64,000 nucleotides of DNA from Selaginella tamariscina (Eukaryota > Streptophyta > Lycopodiopsida > Selaginellales > Selaginellaceae): contig PUQB01000616.1 in assembly GCA_003024785.1 (NCBI GenBank), forward strand, positions 81,519 to 145,518, written 5' to 3'. Of the stretch, positions 10,167-22,553 are shown one piece after another (position 1 is the first letter of the stretch; each line of letters begins with the position of its first letter). The translations under genes and the position numbers were made by a program. The notes beneath the pieces were generated by a model. It did not search any database. It had not been told where the DNA came from and saw only the letters and a list, made by a program, of their open reading frames with translations.

Positions 10167-11913
10167 TTAGTATTGTATATATTGAGTAAGTATATATTTC
10201 TGTGGTATAGCATGACCAAAGGCACGTGCACACTGCACCGATGCTATAAAAATATTAACATAATATAGCATAATCTTGTCAGTTAGTAATTGATAAACTC
10301 ACCCGTGTTGTCAATTCTATTGAAGACACTTTCAAAGGATTCACGGCGGCCATCTTTGGTCCTCGCACGGGACAACTGCATGAAGGCGGCAATCTGCAAC
10401 ACAAAGTTACCATAGGTAAATGTTAATGTCATTTTAACGGATTATTTTAATGTTTGATTAGGACGAAGTTTATATGCACGTACATCTTTGTCTCGTCTCA
10501 TCGCCAACATGAGTTCTGATTTTGTGATTCTCCTGTAATAATGTATAACATATATCATGTTATACCATATATATATCGTATATCCATATGTACGTTAATC
10601 ATATTAATACCCTTTGTTTTCTGCATCAATCTTGGTAAACATGTCTAGGAGCCTTTGGTACTCCTTGACAGAGATACCAACTGCAGCTGCTTGTGTTCTT
10701 ATGTAAGCTGCATCCCTTGCATTCCTGCTGGCTGTTTCTCACTGCTCCAAATGCAGCTGATAGTTGCTCTAATGATCTGCACACATTAACATTATATATG
10801 CACATATAATGGATTAACTTTATATCATGTCTCTCTAAAACAGTGAGACTCGTCGCAAGTAAGCTAATATGTTATCGTGTTAACTTTATTTTAACCAGCT
10901 AACATGATAATTAACGTTGTTTACATGGTACATGTGTTTATATATATTTTACCACAGAATGAAGCCAAACAGGATAATTCACCTGGCATGGAATGTTAAA
11001 GCAGTGTGGAGAAATTGCTCCAACAGTTGCTGCAGTTGCATATAAGTAAGTTTTACACACACGCAAACAACGTACGTAGATGTAACTAGAGTTACCATGT
11101 AGGGCTCGAAAGGATCGCCGGGGTCACCAGGCCAGCGAGGGTGCCATCCTTCTGAGTGACATTGGCCATGAGGAAGCTCTACACTCCTTGATGCTAACAA
11201 GTGTTGGATAGTCTCAGAGGGTTGCATCTAGTATAACGTTTAGAAGGTTAGTTAAAATACTTACAGAAAATATTATTAATGAAAATATCAAAACTTAATA
11301 ATATTACCCGTGGGACAACTCCACGAGATCCAAAAAGCTGAAGTGAAGCATCCATAGCTAGATTGATCCTTTCTGACTGTAGTTAAAGAGTACAAACTCT
11401 TACATATGTAAATTATATATGAACTTAGCTGTAGATGTGTATGTGAGAGCCATGCATTTGTGAATCCTATACCATGGCATTACGTATCTCTTTGGAAGCG
11501 AATACAGCTTCTGCTGCTGCATAGAGGCTGGCAACTTGCTCCTCTGTGAAGACAGATTTATGTATGCATACACAATGGCCTGTAAATTTAATTAGCATGT
11601 ACCAGTTCTTACGATTGCATTGGTACGCCTCCATGCTGCTGGCGTGGTTGAGCTTCTGCTCAAGCCTAGCACATGCCTCAATCGCTCTAGCCAGGTCTAC
11701 GTCCAGGTATGTATCTCCTGCATTGTGTATGTAAGAACTTATCTGCATTCTCTTTTACATGGTTTACACAGGTGCAAGCGTACGTTTCGTCACGTCTGCC
11801 CATGATTGCATGGCGTAGCGAAGCTGTCGGACCTTGCTGCTTCTTTGGAACTGTGGATCCCTCCAGACAGCACAATCTGCAACAATTGCCTTACAAAGCT
11901 CCTCACACGCCAT
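10167..11913 (-). CDS. Unidentified multi-exon gene with an EF-hand-like loop
   Basis: Successive minus-strand blocks with GT/AG borders read MACEELCKAIVADCAVWRD and SKVRQLRYAMQSWADVTKR (11770-11913), ARAIEACARLEQKLNHASSM (about 11600-11700), EEQVASLYAAAEAVFASKEI (about 11474-11540), INLAMDASLQLFGSRGVVPR (about 11310-11370), TIQHLLASRSVELPHGQCHS (about 11095-11227), AAYIRTQAAAVGISVKEYQR (about 10612-10740), then DAENKGRITKSELMLAMRRD across a junction, and FMQLSRARTKDGRRESFESV with FNRIDNTG (about 10310-10392). DAENKGRITKSE fits a 12-residue EF-hand loop (D1, G6, I8, E12), with weak position 5. A possible last exon ends at a TAA at 10167-10169. Coding-like sequence in another frame extends upstream towards 12000. 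At least two frame breaks occur. I do not know the family; calcium binding is only a suggestion. Confidence 0.5.
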
Positions 11914-11985
11914 GCCAACGGAAGCAGGCGGCAGTTCCCGTGAACCCTAAATGTTCCTCACGTGGCATTTCACCAGTGGACAGTT

Positions 11986-14266
11986 TTACAAGGTATGAAA
12001 CATGTTGGAAAGAAGTACATAGGATGCTGTGCTATGAGACTTCAGTCTGAGGATATGTTCTGAGGCAACAGCCCCGCGCTCCATGTCGCCATGTAGTCTA
12101 CAGGCAGCAAGGAAGGTCGTCCATGTAAAAAGCTTGGTACATGTGGCATGTTTTCAACAAGCTCTTGAGCCCTGTCCAGGTGCCCTGCTCGTCCCAAAGC
12201 ATCTACACGCAGGAGTAGTCTCTCCTGAAGCTTGCATGTCATAGTCCCCATTAATCGAACAAAACAAGCTCCTGCAGTTGTCAATGGATCCCTGTTGCCC
12301 AGACGTAACCAAAACCACTGTGAAACTCTTCTGGCTGGGGATCCAGCCTTCTTGCTGCATTCTTCTGAAGAGCTCCAGAGCAAGTTCACTGCCTGCGTTC
12401 TTCTGTTTGAAAGCGAAGACTGTTAATATTTCCGTCCAGGACTCACAGTTTTGGAGTGGCATTTGGTGGAACATCCCAAGCAAGCTTGGTATGCCCGAAT
12501 TGGGTATAACAACTAAGCATCACATTCCAAGTTGAAATATCCCTCTCCACACTCATCATTTCGAACATTGACCTCGCTTCTTCAACATAACCATGTTCTC
12601 CATAGCACCCTATGATCGAGTTCCAGCTTGAAGCATTGGGATCTAGGATGTTGTCAAAGACAATCCGTGCCTCGTCCATGTGCCCAGCGCGGGCATACCC
12701 CAGCATCATGCTGTTCCACAAGATGGAGTCTCGTTGGCAAGGTGGTATGCTCTCGAATACGGCTCTTGCTTCCTCTATTTCTTGTTTCTCCATGCACAGC
12801 TGAACAACTGCAGTCGTGGAAATGAGGCTTGGGACTGGCATGCATTTGAGAAGGTTCTTCGCTTGTTTGACTTGGCCACAGGTGGCATATCCAGTCACCA
12901 TGGTGTTCCACGACACAATGTTGTGGAATGGCATTGCATCAAACAACCTTCTAGCTTCCTGCATTTGCCCATTCTGGGCGTAGGCCGTGACTATGGCATT
13001 CCACGTGGTAATGCTCCAGCAAGGCATAGTATCTAGTAGTCTTTTAGCCTCATGTAGATCCCCATGTTCGGCATTTGCAGTGATCATCAGTGTCCACGAC
13101 ACGATATCCCTCTTAGGCATTTCCTCAAAGAATGTACTAGCCTCCACAAACTGACCGTTCTCAACAAACGCAGAAAGCAAGGAATTCAACGAGACAATGT
13201 CCACTTGCACTTCTGTTGGCATTTCGTCGTATATGCTCTTCGCTTCATACGTAACACCATGTCGCCCATATGCTGATATCATTATAGACCACGAGAAAGC
13301 ACTTCTTTGTGGCATTATGGCAAAGAGCCTTCGCGATTCACGGTAGTCGTCTATGGCATATGCCGCAATCATGGAGTTCCACGAGACAATATTGTGTTCT
13401 GGCATGACGTTGAAAAGGTTGACGGCTTCACCATGTTCACCAGAATGACAAAATGCAGAGAGAAGTCCGTTCCACGAGTATACATCCCATTCTGGCATCT
13501 CGTTAAACACTTGGTTCGCCCCGTGCACATACCCACTCTGAGCATATGCGGTGACCATGGCATTCAATGAGACCACGTTATGTTGTGGCATTGCAAAAAA
13601 CAACTCGACAGCTTCTGTAAGCTGGTTGTTTGCGGAGAGTGCAGTGATTATACTCGTCCATGATGTGATGTCTCGTTGTGGCATGGTATCAAACAGGTGC
13701 TTTGCTTTGTCGATATGCCCGTCTCGGGCATATGAAACTATCATCACATTACAGAAGCAAATTGCTTCGTTGTCAAACTCTCTGAATGCATCCAGCCGGT
13801 TGAAGAGACTCTCTGCCTTATCAGCATCGTGCAAGTACAAGGACAGCATCGTTGTCAATGAGATGGAGTTCCAAACAGGCATATCATTGAACAAGCTCTC
13901 GGCTTGTTCGATATGCCCTTCCCCGGCATATGCAGCTAACATGGAGTTCCAAGACACTAAGTTTCGGACACCGGCAACCTGATCAAATATGTGTCTGGCC
14001 TTGGCTATATGCCCATTGAGGGCATATGCTTTGAGTATGATGTTCCAAGAAATGATGTTGGGGGCATGTATTGCTGTAAATGCCCTCTCGGCATCCTCCA
14101 GGCTCCCACATCTTCCATACATGTCCACCACAAGGTTTTGTAGATATCTGTTACCATGCAGAGGACTCCGAAGTAAACGTACATGGGCTGCTCTAGCTCT
14201 TGAAAGATCTCCACCTGTACATGTGCGCACTAACCAAGCATACTCCTCGCGTGATGCACTGTCCAT
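11986..14266 (-). CDS. P-type PPR protein with about 18 repeats
   Basis: Pentatricopeptide repeat protein, expected to bind RNA in plastids or mitochondria. It is a single exon starting MDSASREEYAWLVRTCTGGD. About 18 motifs can be counted by their (N/D)-x-x-SW-N-x-(M/I) turns, such as NIISWNIILKAYALNGHI, NIVSWNSMIAAYAIDDY and DISTWNVMLSCYTQFGHTKL. A 607-residue frame is uninterrupted to about 12465. It then breaks where WDMFHQMP should read (12468-12472). LQNCESWTEILTVFAFKQKN, LLRVDALGRAGHLDRAQELV, then TTFLAACRLHGDMERG and SYVLLSNMF continue in shifted frames to a TAA at 11986-11988. No DYW deaminase domain is seen. The PLFDAMPxxNIVSW-type repeats resemble the large PPR families of lycophytes. 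The gene is divergent from the FkbM gene 181 bp away. Confidence 0.9.
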
Positions 14267-14447
14267 TGACTTTGGAGGTATGCATACGTAAAATATTCTA
14301 CTACAAGGAATCTACGCATCCCACGTGGCTCGTCATGCAGATGGTCAATGCTCTCAAGGTTGGAAGATTGGTGCGTCTTAATTGTAGCCATATATGGACT
14401 CTGAAATATAAGGGAATTTAATTACTAGGTATAATCTCCATTTGGTC
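14267..14447. promoter_or_regulatory. Shared intergenic region between divergent PPR and FkbM genes
   Basis: Only 181 bp separate the two start codons, so both promoters and 5' leaders must lie here or overlap. I see no clear TATA box on either side. TACGTA at 14285 and CCACGTGG at 14321-14328 (a palindromic G-box) are the only notable elements. Confidence 0.5.
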
Positions 14448-15471
14448 ATGGATCCGTGGCGGATTGGTGTTTTAGCGCTCATAGGTTTGGGTCTGTTCAT
14501 GTGCAGTCAATTTCTGAGACTACCTTCTGAGTTTTCTGCCTGCCCTTCATTCACCTCTGTAAGTTATCATCTAGAGTCTGCTAAGAGTCACCTGAATTCA
14601 AGTCGCTTCTACGACTGCGATGGATCACCACAGGGATGGCCGATCTTCGCAAACAAAGTGGGTGGTGTTGCACACGAGTATTTCCTGTCGATGCAGGACA
14701 TAGGAGCAGTGTCAAACGAGTTTCAAAGGATGGTTGATGGCAACCTCTTCTGGAAGGCAGATGTCTCCTCCACTATACAGGCGGTGTTAGAGCAGCTGAG
14801 GAGCAGTATTGGTGTAAAGGGTGTAGTTATAGACGTGGGCGCCAATATCGGATGGGCAGCTTTCGCGGCCGTGGCTATGGGCTACGAGGTTGTGGCTTTT
14901 GAACCAGTGCAGGAAAATGTGAACAAGCTGTGCGATGGTGTCCATTTCAACAGAGCTTCGAACCGTGTTAAGATCGTTCATGCTGCAGTTTCTGACTCCC
15001 CAGGCACTGCTACCCTCCACAAGGTCATATATACGTTACTATACTGAGATAGAGCATGACGATGTAAGATTCCGTGTGCAGGTTGTAGGAAGATATGACA
15101 ACACTGCTGTGTCAAAGACGGGAGCGACTGCAAACATAAAGAGTGATGTGATTCCATTTGAAGTTGAGACGGTGACTGTGGATTCTGTTGTGCCGGACGA
15201 TCTCCAAGTGGCGATGATGAAAATTGATGTGCAGGGATGGGAGCTGCATGTGTTTAAGGGGGCAATGAAGCTTATTTCCAGAGATGCAGACCGCGCTCCA
15301 TACATTATGTATGAAGAGGCTGATAACCTGCTGGCTGCTAGCAACACCAAAGCGAGTGAGATTGTTGACTTACTCAACCAAGCTGGATATGTGGATTGTG
15401 TTAAGGTGGGTGATGATAAACACTGTTCTAAGCGCCCGGAGGATCTCAAATGGGCCAAAGCTCAAGCATAA
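14448..15471 (+). CDS. FkbM-family SAM methyltransferase, membrane anchored
   Basis: Methyltransferase of the FkbM (Methyltransf_21) family, which transfers a methyl group from S-adenosylmethionine, usually to an oxygen on a sugar or small molecule; the acceptor is unknown here. Two exons, 14448-15023 and 15082-15471, give 321 residues without any frame break. ATG 14448 begins MDPWRIGV and is followed by a single hydrophobic segment, LALIGLGLFMCSQFL, a likely signal anchor placing the enzyme in the Golgi or ER lumen. The SAM motif is VIDVGANIGWAAFAAVAMGY, followed by VVAFEPVQENV. The second exon carries VAMMKIDVQGWELHVFKGA, the diagnostic FkbM segment (K-I-D-V-Q-G-x-E). The intron is only 58 bp. 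Confidence 0.88.
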
Positions 15472-16478
15472 GCTACCAGATTTCCTTGTCTTATTCGTGT
15501 TCATAAGTAGGGAATGATGTATGCTTGCTGTGGTTATAACATGTGCTGACAATAACATATACTTGCGTGTTTATACGGTACATGTGCATAATTATACATA
15601 TAAAGAACCCTAACCCTAGCCCCAACCCTAACCCTAATTAGGTAAAGAGAATCTTGAGATATTCCGATCGAATATTCTCGTCGTGAGCTAAAACACAGTG
15701 ACGTGGAAGAGGGAATCACGTTCAGTGAAAGGCCCAAGAAAATTTACTGAATGATGCTCTGTGCACTGTGCATTGTGTTCGCTGTCAGCACGTCAACTTT
15801 GATAAATAGAATAGGTAGATATGTTGAACCTGATGATTACACTAAAATAAAATGCGTATTGAATGCAGGAATTATTGTCGAACGGATGGGACGGGACGTC
15901 GCACGGGGCACAGCTACCGCTCGGCGAGTCGGCGACACCACACCAAGCCCCGCGACAGCGACTGCGACCGTCACTTTCTCAGGAACAGTGTACGAGGCCA
16001 CACACAGACACTTTTGCCGTGCCAATGCAACCAGATTCCTTGTTCCACATGCCGCCTTTCTTCTTTACCTAATCTCTTTTCTCTCTCCTATCTCTCGAGG
16101 CGGTAGTCTTCTTACATCTTAGGGCTCCGCATTTGTCCCACTGCCGCCGCCGCGAGTAAGGCAGTCCCGCAATGCGAAATGCAACGCTCGATCCGCTCGA
16201 GTCTAGTGGCGCCATAATGCAGAATGCGAGGTTAGTCAGGGTTTAAATCGACCTTCCGTCAAGGTTTTCGATTGATTCCTAGCTAGGAAGTGCCGCAATG
16301 GGGAATGGGGCATAGTTCAGAGTATTTTCTCAGGTTTAGATTCGGTTTTGATTGAATCCGCAGGGATAGTTTCAGAAATTTTATACGGATGCTAATTTTT
16401 GATCCGGGAATGCATTTCGGAGGTCTTGATCGGTCTATGTTCTGAATAATACGGTTGTTTGAGGTTCTCTCCATCGAA
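15472..16478. other. Intergenic region and leader of callose synthase
   Basis: It contains a telomere-like array (15606-15636) and then a GC-rich block (about 15880-16230) with CpG-dense sequence, CCGCCGCCGCG and a CTCTCTCCTATCTCTC pyrimidine tract. The sequence then leads into the callose synthase ATG at 16479. The GC-rich block is likely promoter and 5' leader. Open frames in it have no family match. Confidence 0.5.
15606..15636. repeat. Short interstitial telomere-like array
   Basis: Tandem CCCTAA-type units (AACCCTAACCCTAGCCCCAA, then CCCTAACCCTAA). The period is 6 bp (TTAGGG) rather than the usual plant 7 bp (TTTAGGG). It may act as a telo-box in the promoter region or be a scar. Confidence 0.75.
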
Positions 16479-19400
16479 ATGGCGACAAACAAGCTACAGA
16501 GAACGTTTACCACAGGTACAATCCCCACAGAAGTTGACAGCGAGGTTGTGCCTTCGTCACTTGCACCGATTGCTGCCATTTTGCGTTTGCCAATGAAGTC
16601 GAAGCGGACGGCCATCCTCGAGTTGCCTACTTATGTAAGTTTTTAAAATTCTTTTCTAGTAGAAAATTACATATCTATTTATTTCAGGTCGGTTCTATGC
16701 CTTTGAGAAAGCTCACGAACAGGATCCAACTTCGAGCGGTCGAGGTTTCGTCAGTTTTAAAACAGCTCTGTTGCAACGACTGGAAAAGGTGGTTCTAGTT
16801 ATGTTCAACTTCTAGACTTAATGAACGAACGAACGATGAACTATATAGCCCAATAAGATGCAAATGTCGACTAGGTTGTTGTTCCAGTGGGGAACCCTTA
16901 GTTGTATTTGAACACATAACTAGGTAGATGCTCGTATAAACACCTTAGATGTTAAATGAGCATATAACTAGAGGCCCGTATGAATACATGTCTTTTGTCA
17001 TGGACGTAACTACTACAGATTGTTTACAGTGGAAATGAACATGAATAACTGCAGTTTACTTTTTCTGTTCCATAGGATGACGAAGCATCGAAAAAGCAAC
17101 GAAAAGAGGAGACTGATCCCAGGGAGATGCAACGTTATTACCAAGATTACTATGATAAGTACGTGAAGGCTCTGGAAGGAAATACGGACAGGTAATGGTT
17201 TTATAACAAAATTCCAGTATAGTAAAGTGTATACGCAAACAAAGGCACACAATAGTAATCGCAATGACAATGCTATTAAAATCACAGGGCTGCGCTTGCC
17301 AAGGCGTATCAGACGGCCGGTATTCTTTTTGAAGTGCTTAGTTCTGTGACAAAGATGGATCAAGGAGAAGAGATTGACGTATGCATTTTTAATTGGTGTA
17401 AAGTTTTATTTTTTTCTGGATTAATAAGCTAGTTCATAACGTGCTTTTGCAGATGCAAAAAATGAATAAGATGGATGCCGAAGTGAAACAAAAGAAGGAA
17501 GCTATCAAGCATTACAACATTCTTCCACTAGACGAGGCTGGTTCATCCCAGTCGATTATGAAGTTACCAGAGGTTCTTTTGTTTCTTACACGATTTTCTG
17601 ATATGTGTGTGTGTGTGTGTGTGACGTGAAGAGTAGTTTACTGTCAGCTACTTAAGCCATAATTTCAACAGGTCAGGGCAGCACACGACGCAATTAAGAA
17701 TGTCCGAGGTCTACCTCCTAATAGAAAAAACAAGACCGCTTCAGACATTCTAGAGTGGTTACAGTTCATGTTTGGTTTCCAGGTTTGTAGAAATCAATCC
17801 CCGATATATAGATTCACTGCAGATGTGTTTATATTATTCCAATAAATTGTGAGCTCGTGTGGTAGTATTCTAGAGCTTTATTATATATGTACACACAAGT
17901 AGAGATTGCTAATACTATAACTTGCAGGAGGATAATGTAGCAAATCAAAGAGAGCACCTTATTTTACTTCTTGCAAATGTTCACATTTCGCTGGATCCGG
18001 AACCAATACCATTGGGCAAGGTACAAATAAAAATAAGTGTAATTAAGAAACAACTTTTAACTTCTCGAGAGTGCTTTGAACAGCTGGACCAGCGGGCAAC
18101 TGACATAGTCATGAAGAAAATGTTCAAAAACTATAAAACGTGGTGCAAGTTCCTGGGACGCAACGACAAGCTCGAGTATGTGATCTTTCAAGTTTCTCTA
18201 CTTAGCACTTTCAGTCATGCTAATTGTTTTGATTGTTGTTGTATGTGTTTCAGGTTGCCAGAGATTCAACTTGAAGTTCAGCAGAGGAAAATACTTTATA
18301 TGGCCTTGTATCTTCTCATTTGGGGTGAAGCTGCCAACGTGCGGTTTATGCCTGAATGCTTGTGCTACATTTTCCATCATGTGAGATAAACATTTTATAC
18401 TTATTATTACGCAGAACCACTTCAACTTTAATTTTTGTCCAATTTTACACAAGTTGTGTTCGTGTGCATCTATTACATTTACATGTTGTTATCTTCCACT
18501 GGCTTCTCCGGTCATTATTTGTATTTCAGATGGCATCCGAAGTTGCTGGAATGCTATCTGGAAACGTGAGCTATATTACTGGTGAGAATATTAAGCCAGC
18601 GTATGGGAGCGAGCCAGAAGCCTTTCTCCGGAAAGTCATCACTCCTATTTACAATATTATTGCCAAAGTATGCTATATATCTGTATTATGGCCGTGTATG
18701 TGTATATATGTGTGTGGGTGTGTGTGTCATATCCGTACAGTAGTATGAGTTCAATTGTAATATACATTTTTATTCGTCTTGATTTCAGGAAAGAGGAGGT
18801 AGTAAAGACGGACCCCATTCTTCTTGGCGAAACTACGACGATCTCAATGAATATTTCTGGTTTGCATCACCTCCTTAAGCACTTCCGTTATCTAATTATG
18901 CTTAAGTTTGCAGGTCCGAAAACTGCTTTCGACTAGGCTGGCCAATGAGGAGTGACGATGAGTTCTTCAGGGGACCAGAAACAGTAAACACTGGAGCTCT
19001 AACAACTGTAAGTTGTAATATGCAAGCAGATACCTTATGTAATATGCTTTACATATATAACTAAGCAAAATTTTGATTGCTTTATTACAGATTTCTGTGA
19101 AAAGCATATTACAATATTTTGCTGGACGTAGTCAGCATCCACGTTCACTTAAGAAAACAGGATTCGTAGAAGTCCGTTCATTCTGGCACTTGTTTAGGAG
19201 TTTCGATCGAATGTGGACATTTTACATTCTGTGGCTTCAGGTTGTTTTTTCAGGCTCTTAATCATTATTTAGCAGCAAATAAACCTGTATAAGAAATATA
19301 TGCGTGTATATGTATGTCTTGTTTATATACGTGTTTGTACGAAATATGTCTGCATTAATGTTTTTGTGTGTATGTATTTTTATGTATCGACATATTGTAC

Positions 19401-22400
19401 ATATGTGCATGTGTATGTTATTGTGTAACAATTACTGATAGTTTATTATGTTTATAGGCAATGATTATTATCGCGTGGAACGGAACAGGTTCTATTGGTG
19501 CAGTGTTCGAAGGTGGTGTTTTTAAGAAGGTTCTTTCAGTTTTCATAACTGCTGCTGCCCTCCGATTTTTTCAAGGCAAGCTGCCCCGCATTTAATATAG
19601 GATTTCGTTCTCTTTACTCACATTATATTTCCACAAATTTCGTGTTGCTTATTATATAAAATAGTATAACAAATATTTGATTGTTGAAAGCATGAACACG
19701 CACACAGGTGTGTATATTCGTGTCTGTTTTTTTTGTTCTATTATTAAATTTATATTAATGAATATCCGTATTAAATTAGAAAACCTGTTGTTATGTATAT
19801 ATTTAAGTGGCTCGAGGTATGTACGGGCATATACATATAGATACATTTTCATAATGTACAATTCTATTGTTTGTTTTATAAATTTTTAAAGTACTTATAA
19901 GTATAGTAGTTTCAAGTATGAGTATATGGTGTATAATGTTGTTAATAACCACGCGAAGGTGTGTACTGTAAGTGTAGATCTTTACTTTTACTCATTGACC
20001 TACGCTATACATGCAAACACTTTGAAGCGTCATATATGCAGTAGTATATATACATATTAGTGTATACATTTATGTAATACAGTTGATATTAAAATAAGCA
20101 TATTTTGTGTGATTATTAAGTATAAATCATGTACAGCATATAGTGTACAGATCATTTGAACTAATATATAATGCTTACATTGCAGCCGTTCTGGATATAA
20201 TTTTCAACTTCAAGACCATACACAGTCTGGGATACCCGGGCTCTATACGGCTTGTCCTAAAGCTGGTAGTCTCAGTATTCTGGATAGTTATACTCTCAAG
20301 TAGTTACGTGCACTCTTGGGAACACCCAACAGGACTAACACGCACAATCAAAAACTGGTTTGGACATTCTAGCGGGCCTTCGGTTTACTTGGTTGCGGTT
20401 ATTCTTTACCTGGTACCCAATGCTATTGCAGCCATTTTCTTCTTCATGCCCTTTGTTAGTCGTTTCGCTGAAGAATCCGATGCTTTGCCTATTAAAGTTC
20501 TCCTTTGGTGGTCACAGGTATGCACATAGCTATAAAATTGTTGTATGTATCATATACTTAGATATTATGTACTGAATAGTTGTCTATCTAATGCATCACA
20601 ATATCGTGCTAAACTTATTGTGCTCTTGTTTGTCACATGTATTATTTATACTGCATCATTGTATATTTCATACCAGCAATGTCTATGTATATGATGTATG
20701 TAGAGTAAGTTCTGCTACTAAAATTCATGTTTTATTCTGTTAGCATCTACATGCAGCACATATGCATGTCTCTATATACACGTTGACATGTTATGATGTA
20801 CTCCGTATGCATAAGCGGTTCTGAACGGTACATATGCATTTCTCTCACCCATATCACTTACAATATACACATTCATTAGATATAACTATACGAAGTCTAT
20901 GTAAACGGATATGGGAGTATGCTATAGTATTATAATGCATATCATTACTATGAATTTGTCTACTTTATATTCTAGTGAATGCAGACTGTATTAACTAACT
21001 AGCATTCCGTTAGAAACGTGTATGCATATCATATTGCCAAATGTGCTGAAAGTGGTGTACGTGTGTGCGCGCGCGCGCGCGCGTCTGCGCTGTCTCTTGT
21101 ATTCTAATTGTGTCAGGTGATTTAGTCCTGATGTTTGTCTAGTGTACATATTTAGTGAATCATATGAATATATATCATGGTGTTTTTTTGTGTGTGGGTG
21201 ACTATGCTCGTACTCTAATATTGTTTATAATATACCATTGTACTACATAGATATTGAATGTTATCTATAGTACGTGTAAGATACATATTTATGATGCAGT
21301 CGTGATGTGTCTAGTATATATACGTATTGTTCACAAAAAAATAATGCGTGTTCTCGTTCTTTTAGCATGCATTAACGGTTTGGTCTACCTATATGTTCTT
21401 CATACCATCGTTCTATTGACTATGTAATAGTATATGCATATGCTGGACACACACACACACCACGTGTACATTAATTGTATTTCTACCTTTATTATGGGCA
21501 TATATGCATATATCTTCATATTGCTCATTTCCAGCCACGTTGCTACGTTGGTCGAGGCATGCACGAGGGGACTGTAGATCTGCTCAGGTACTTACATAGC
21601 TATATTATGTACATCTTTACAAATTCTATTATACTCTATATATATCAATTATGAATATAAATAGTGGACACGAAATAAATATGAAGTTGTACTGATAACC
21701 TAACTTTGTGCAGCTACACATTCTTCTGGTTGGTTCTTATAACTTGCAAAGTGTCATTTAGCTACTATGTGGAGGTAAGACCTTGCGTAATAAAGAATGT
21801 ACGCACGAAATTATGATGTGTGTTTGTGTCAGTTATACACTGATCTTGTTCCATGTTTTTTTTTTCAGATTAAACCTTTAGTAGGACCAACCAAGACTAT
21901 TGTAGATTTCAACCGTGTAAAATACGAGTGGCATGAATTTTTTCCTCACGGTACGTTTGGCATGTATTTGTCTTGTACCTCTCACATTTGTTGTTAATTA
22001 ACAGCAAGAGGCAATATTTTAGTGGTCCTTGCTCTCTGGGCACCGGTTATTCTGGTACGTAACGCTACTATGCATGTATCTATAGATATAAACACATGTT
22101 GTTACTATTGCATACATGCATAGGTTTAAAATATATCTGGAAATATATATATGTAGCATGTGCACATATCATACATATCCACATGTTAATATCTGATGGT
22201 ATATATGATTTTTTAATGTAACTTTACTGGTATACACATTGTACATATTAGTATATGATCGACATAATATCTACCTTTCATACATTTTATGACGTTACAT
22301 ATATGAGACATAACATCTATTGTAATGGTGTATGTTTAATTTCTGCTTTAAAATACTAGGTTTATTTCATGGACATTCAAATATGGTACTCCGTTATTTC

Positions 22401-22509
22401 GACAATCTGGGGAGGAGTAGTAGGAGCATTTATGCGTCTTGGTGAAGTAAGACAACGTACATTTATACATCCGTATAATACCTGCATAGTTGGATACACA
22501 CACACACAC

Positions 22510-22553
<44 letters not shown>

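Noticed and set aside
15751..16122. 123-codon open frame in the GC-rich leader before callose synthase
   Set aside because: Three overlapping frames are equally open because of base composition; no motif supports translation.
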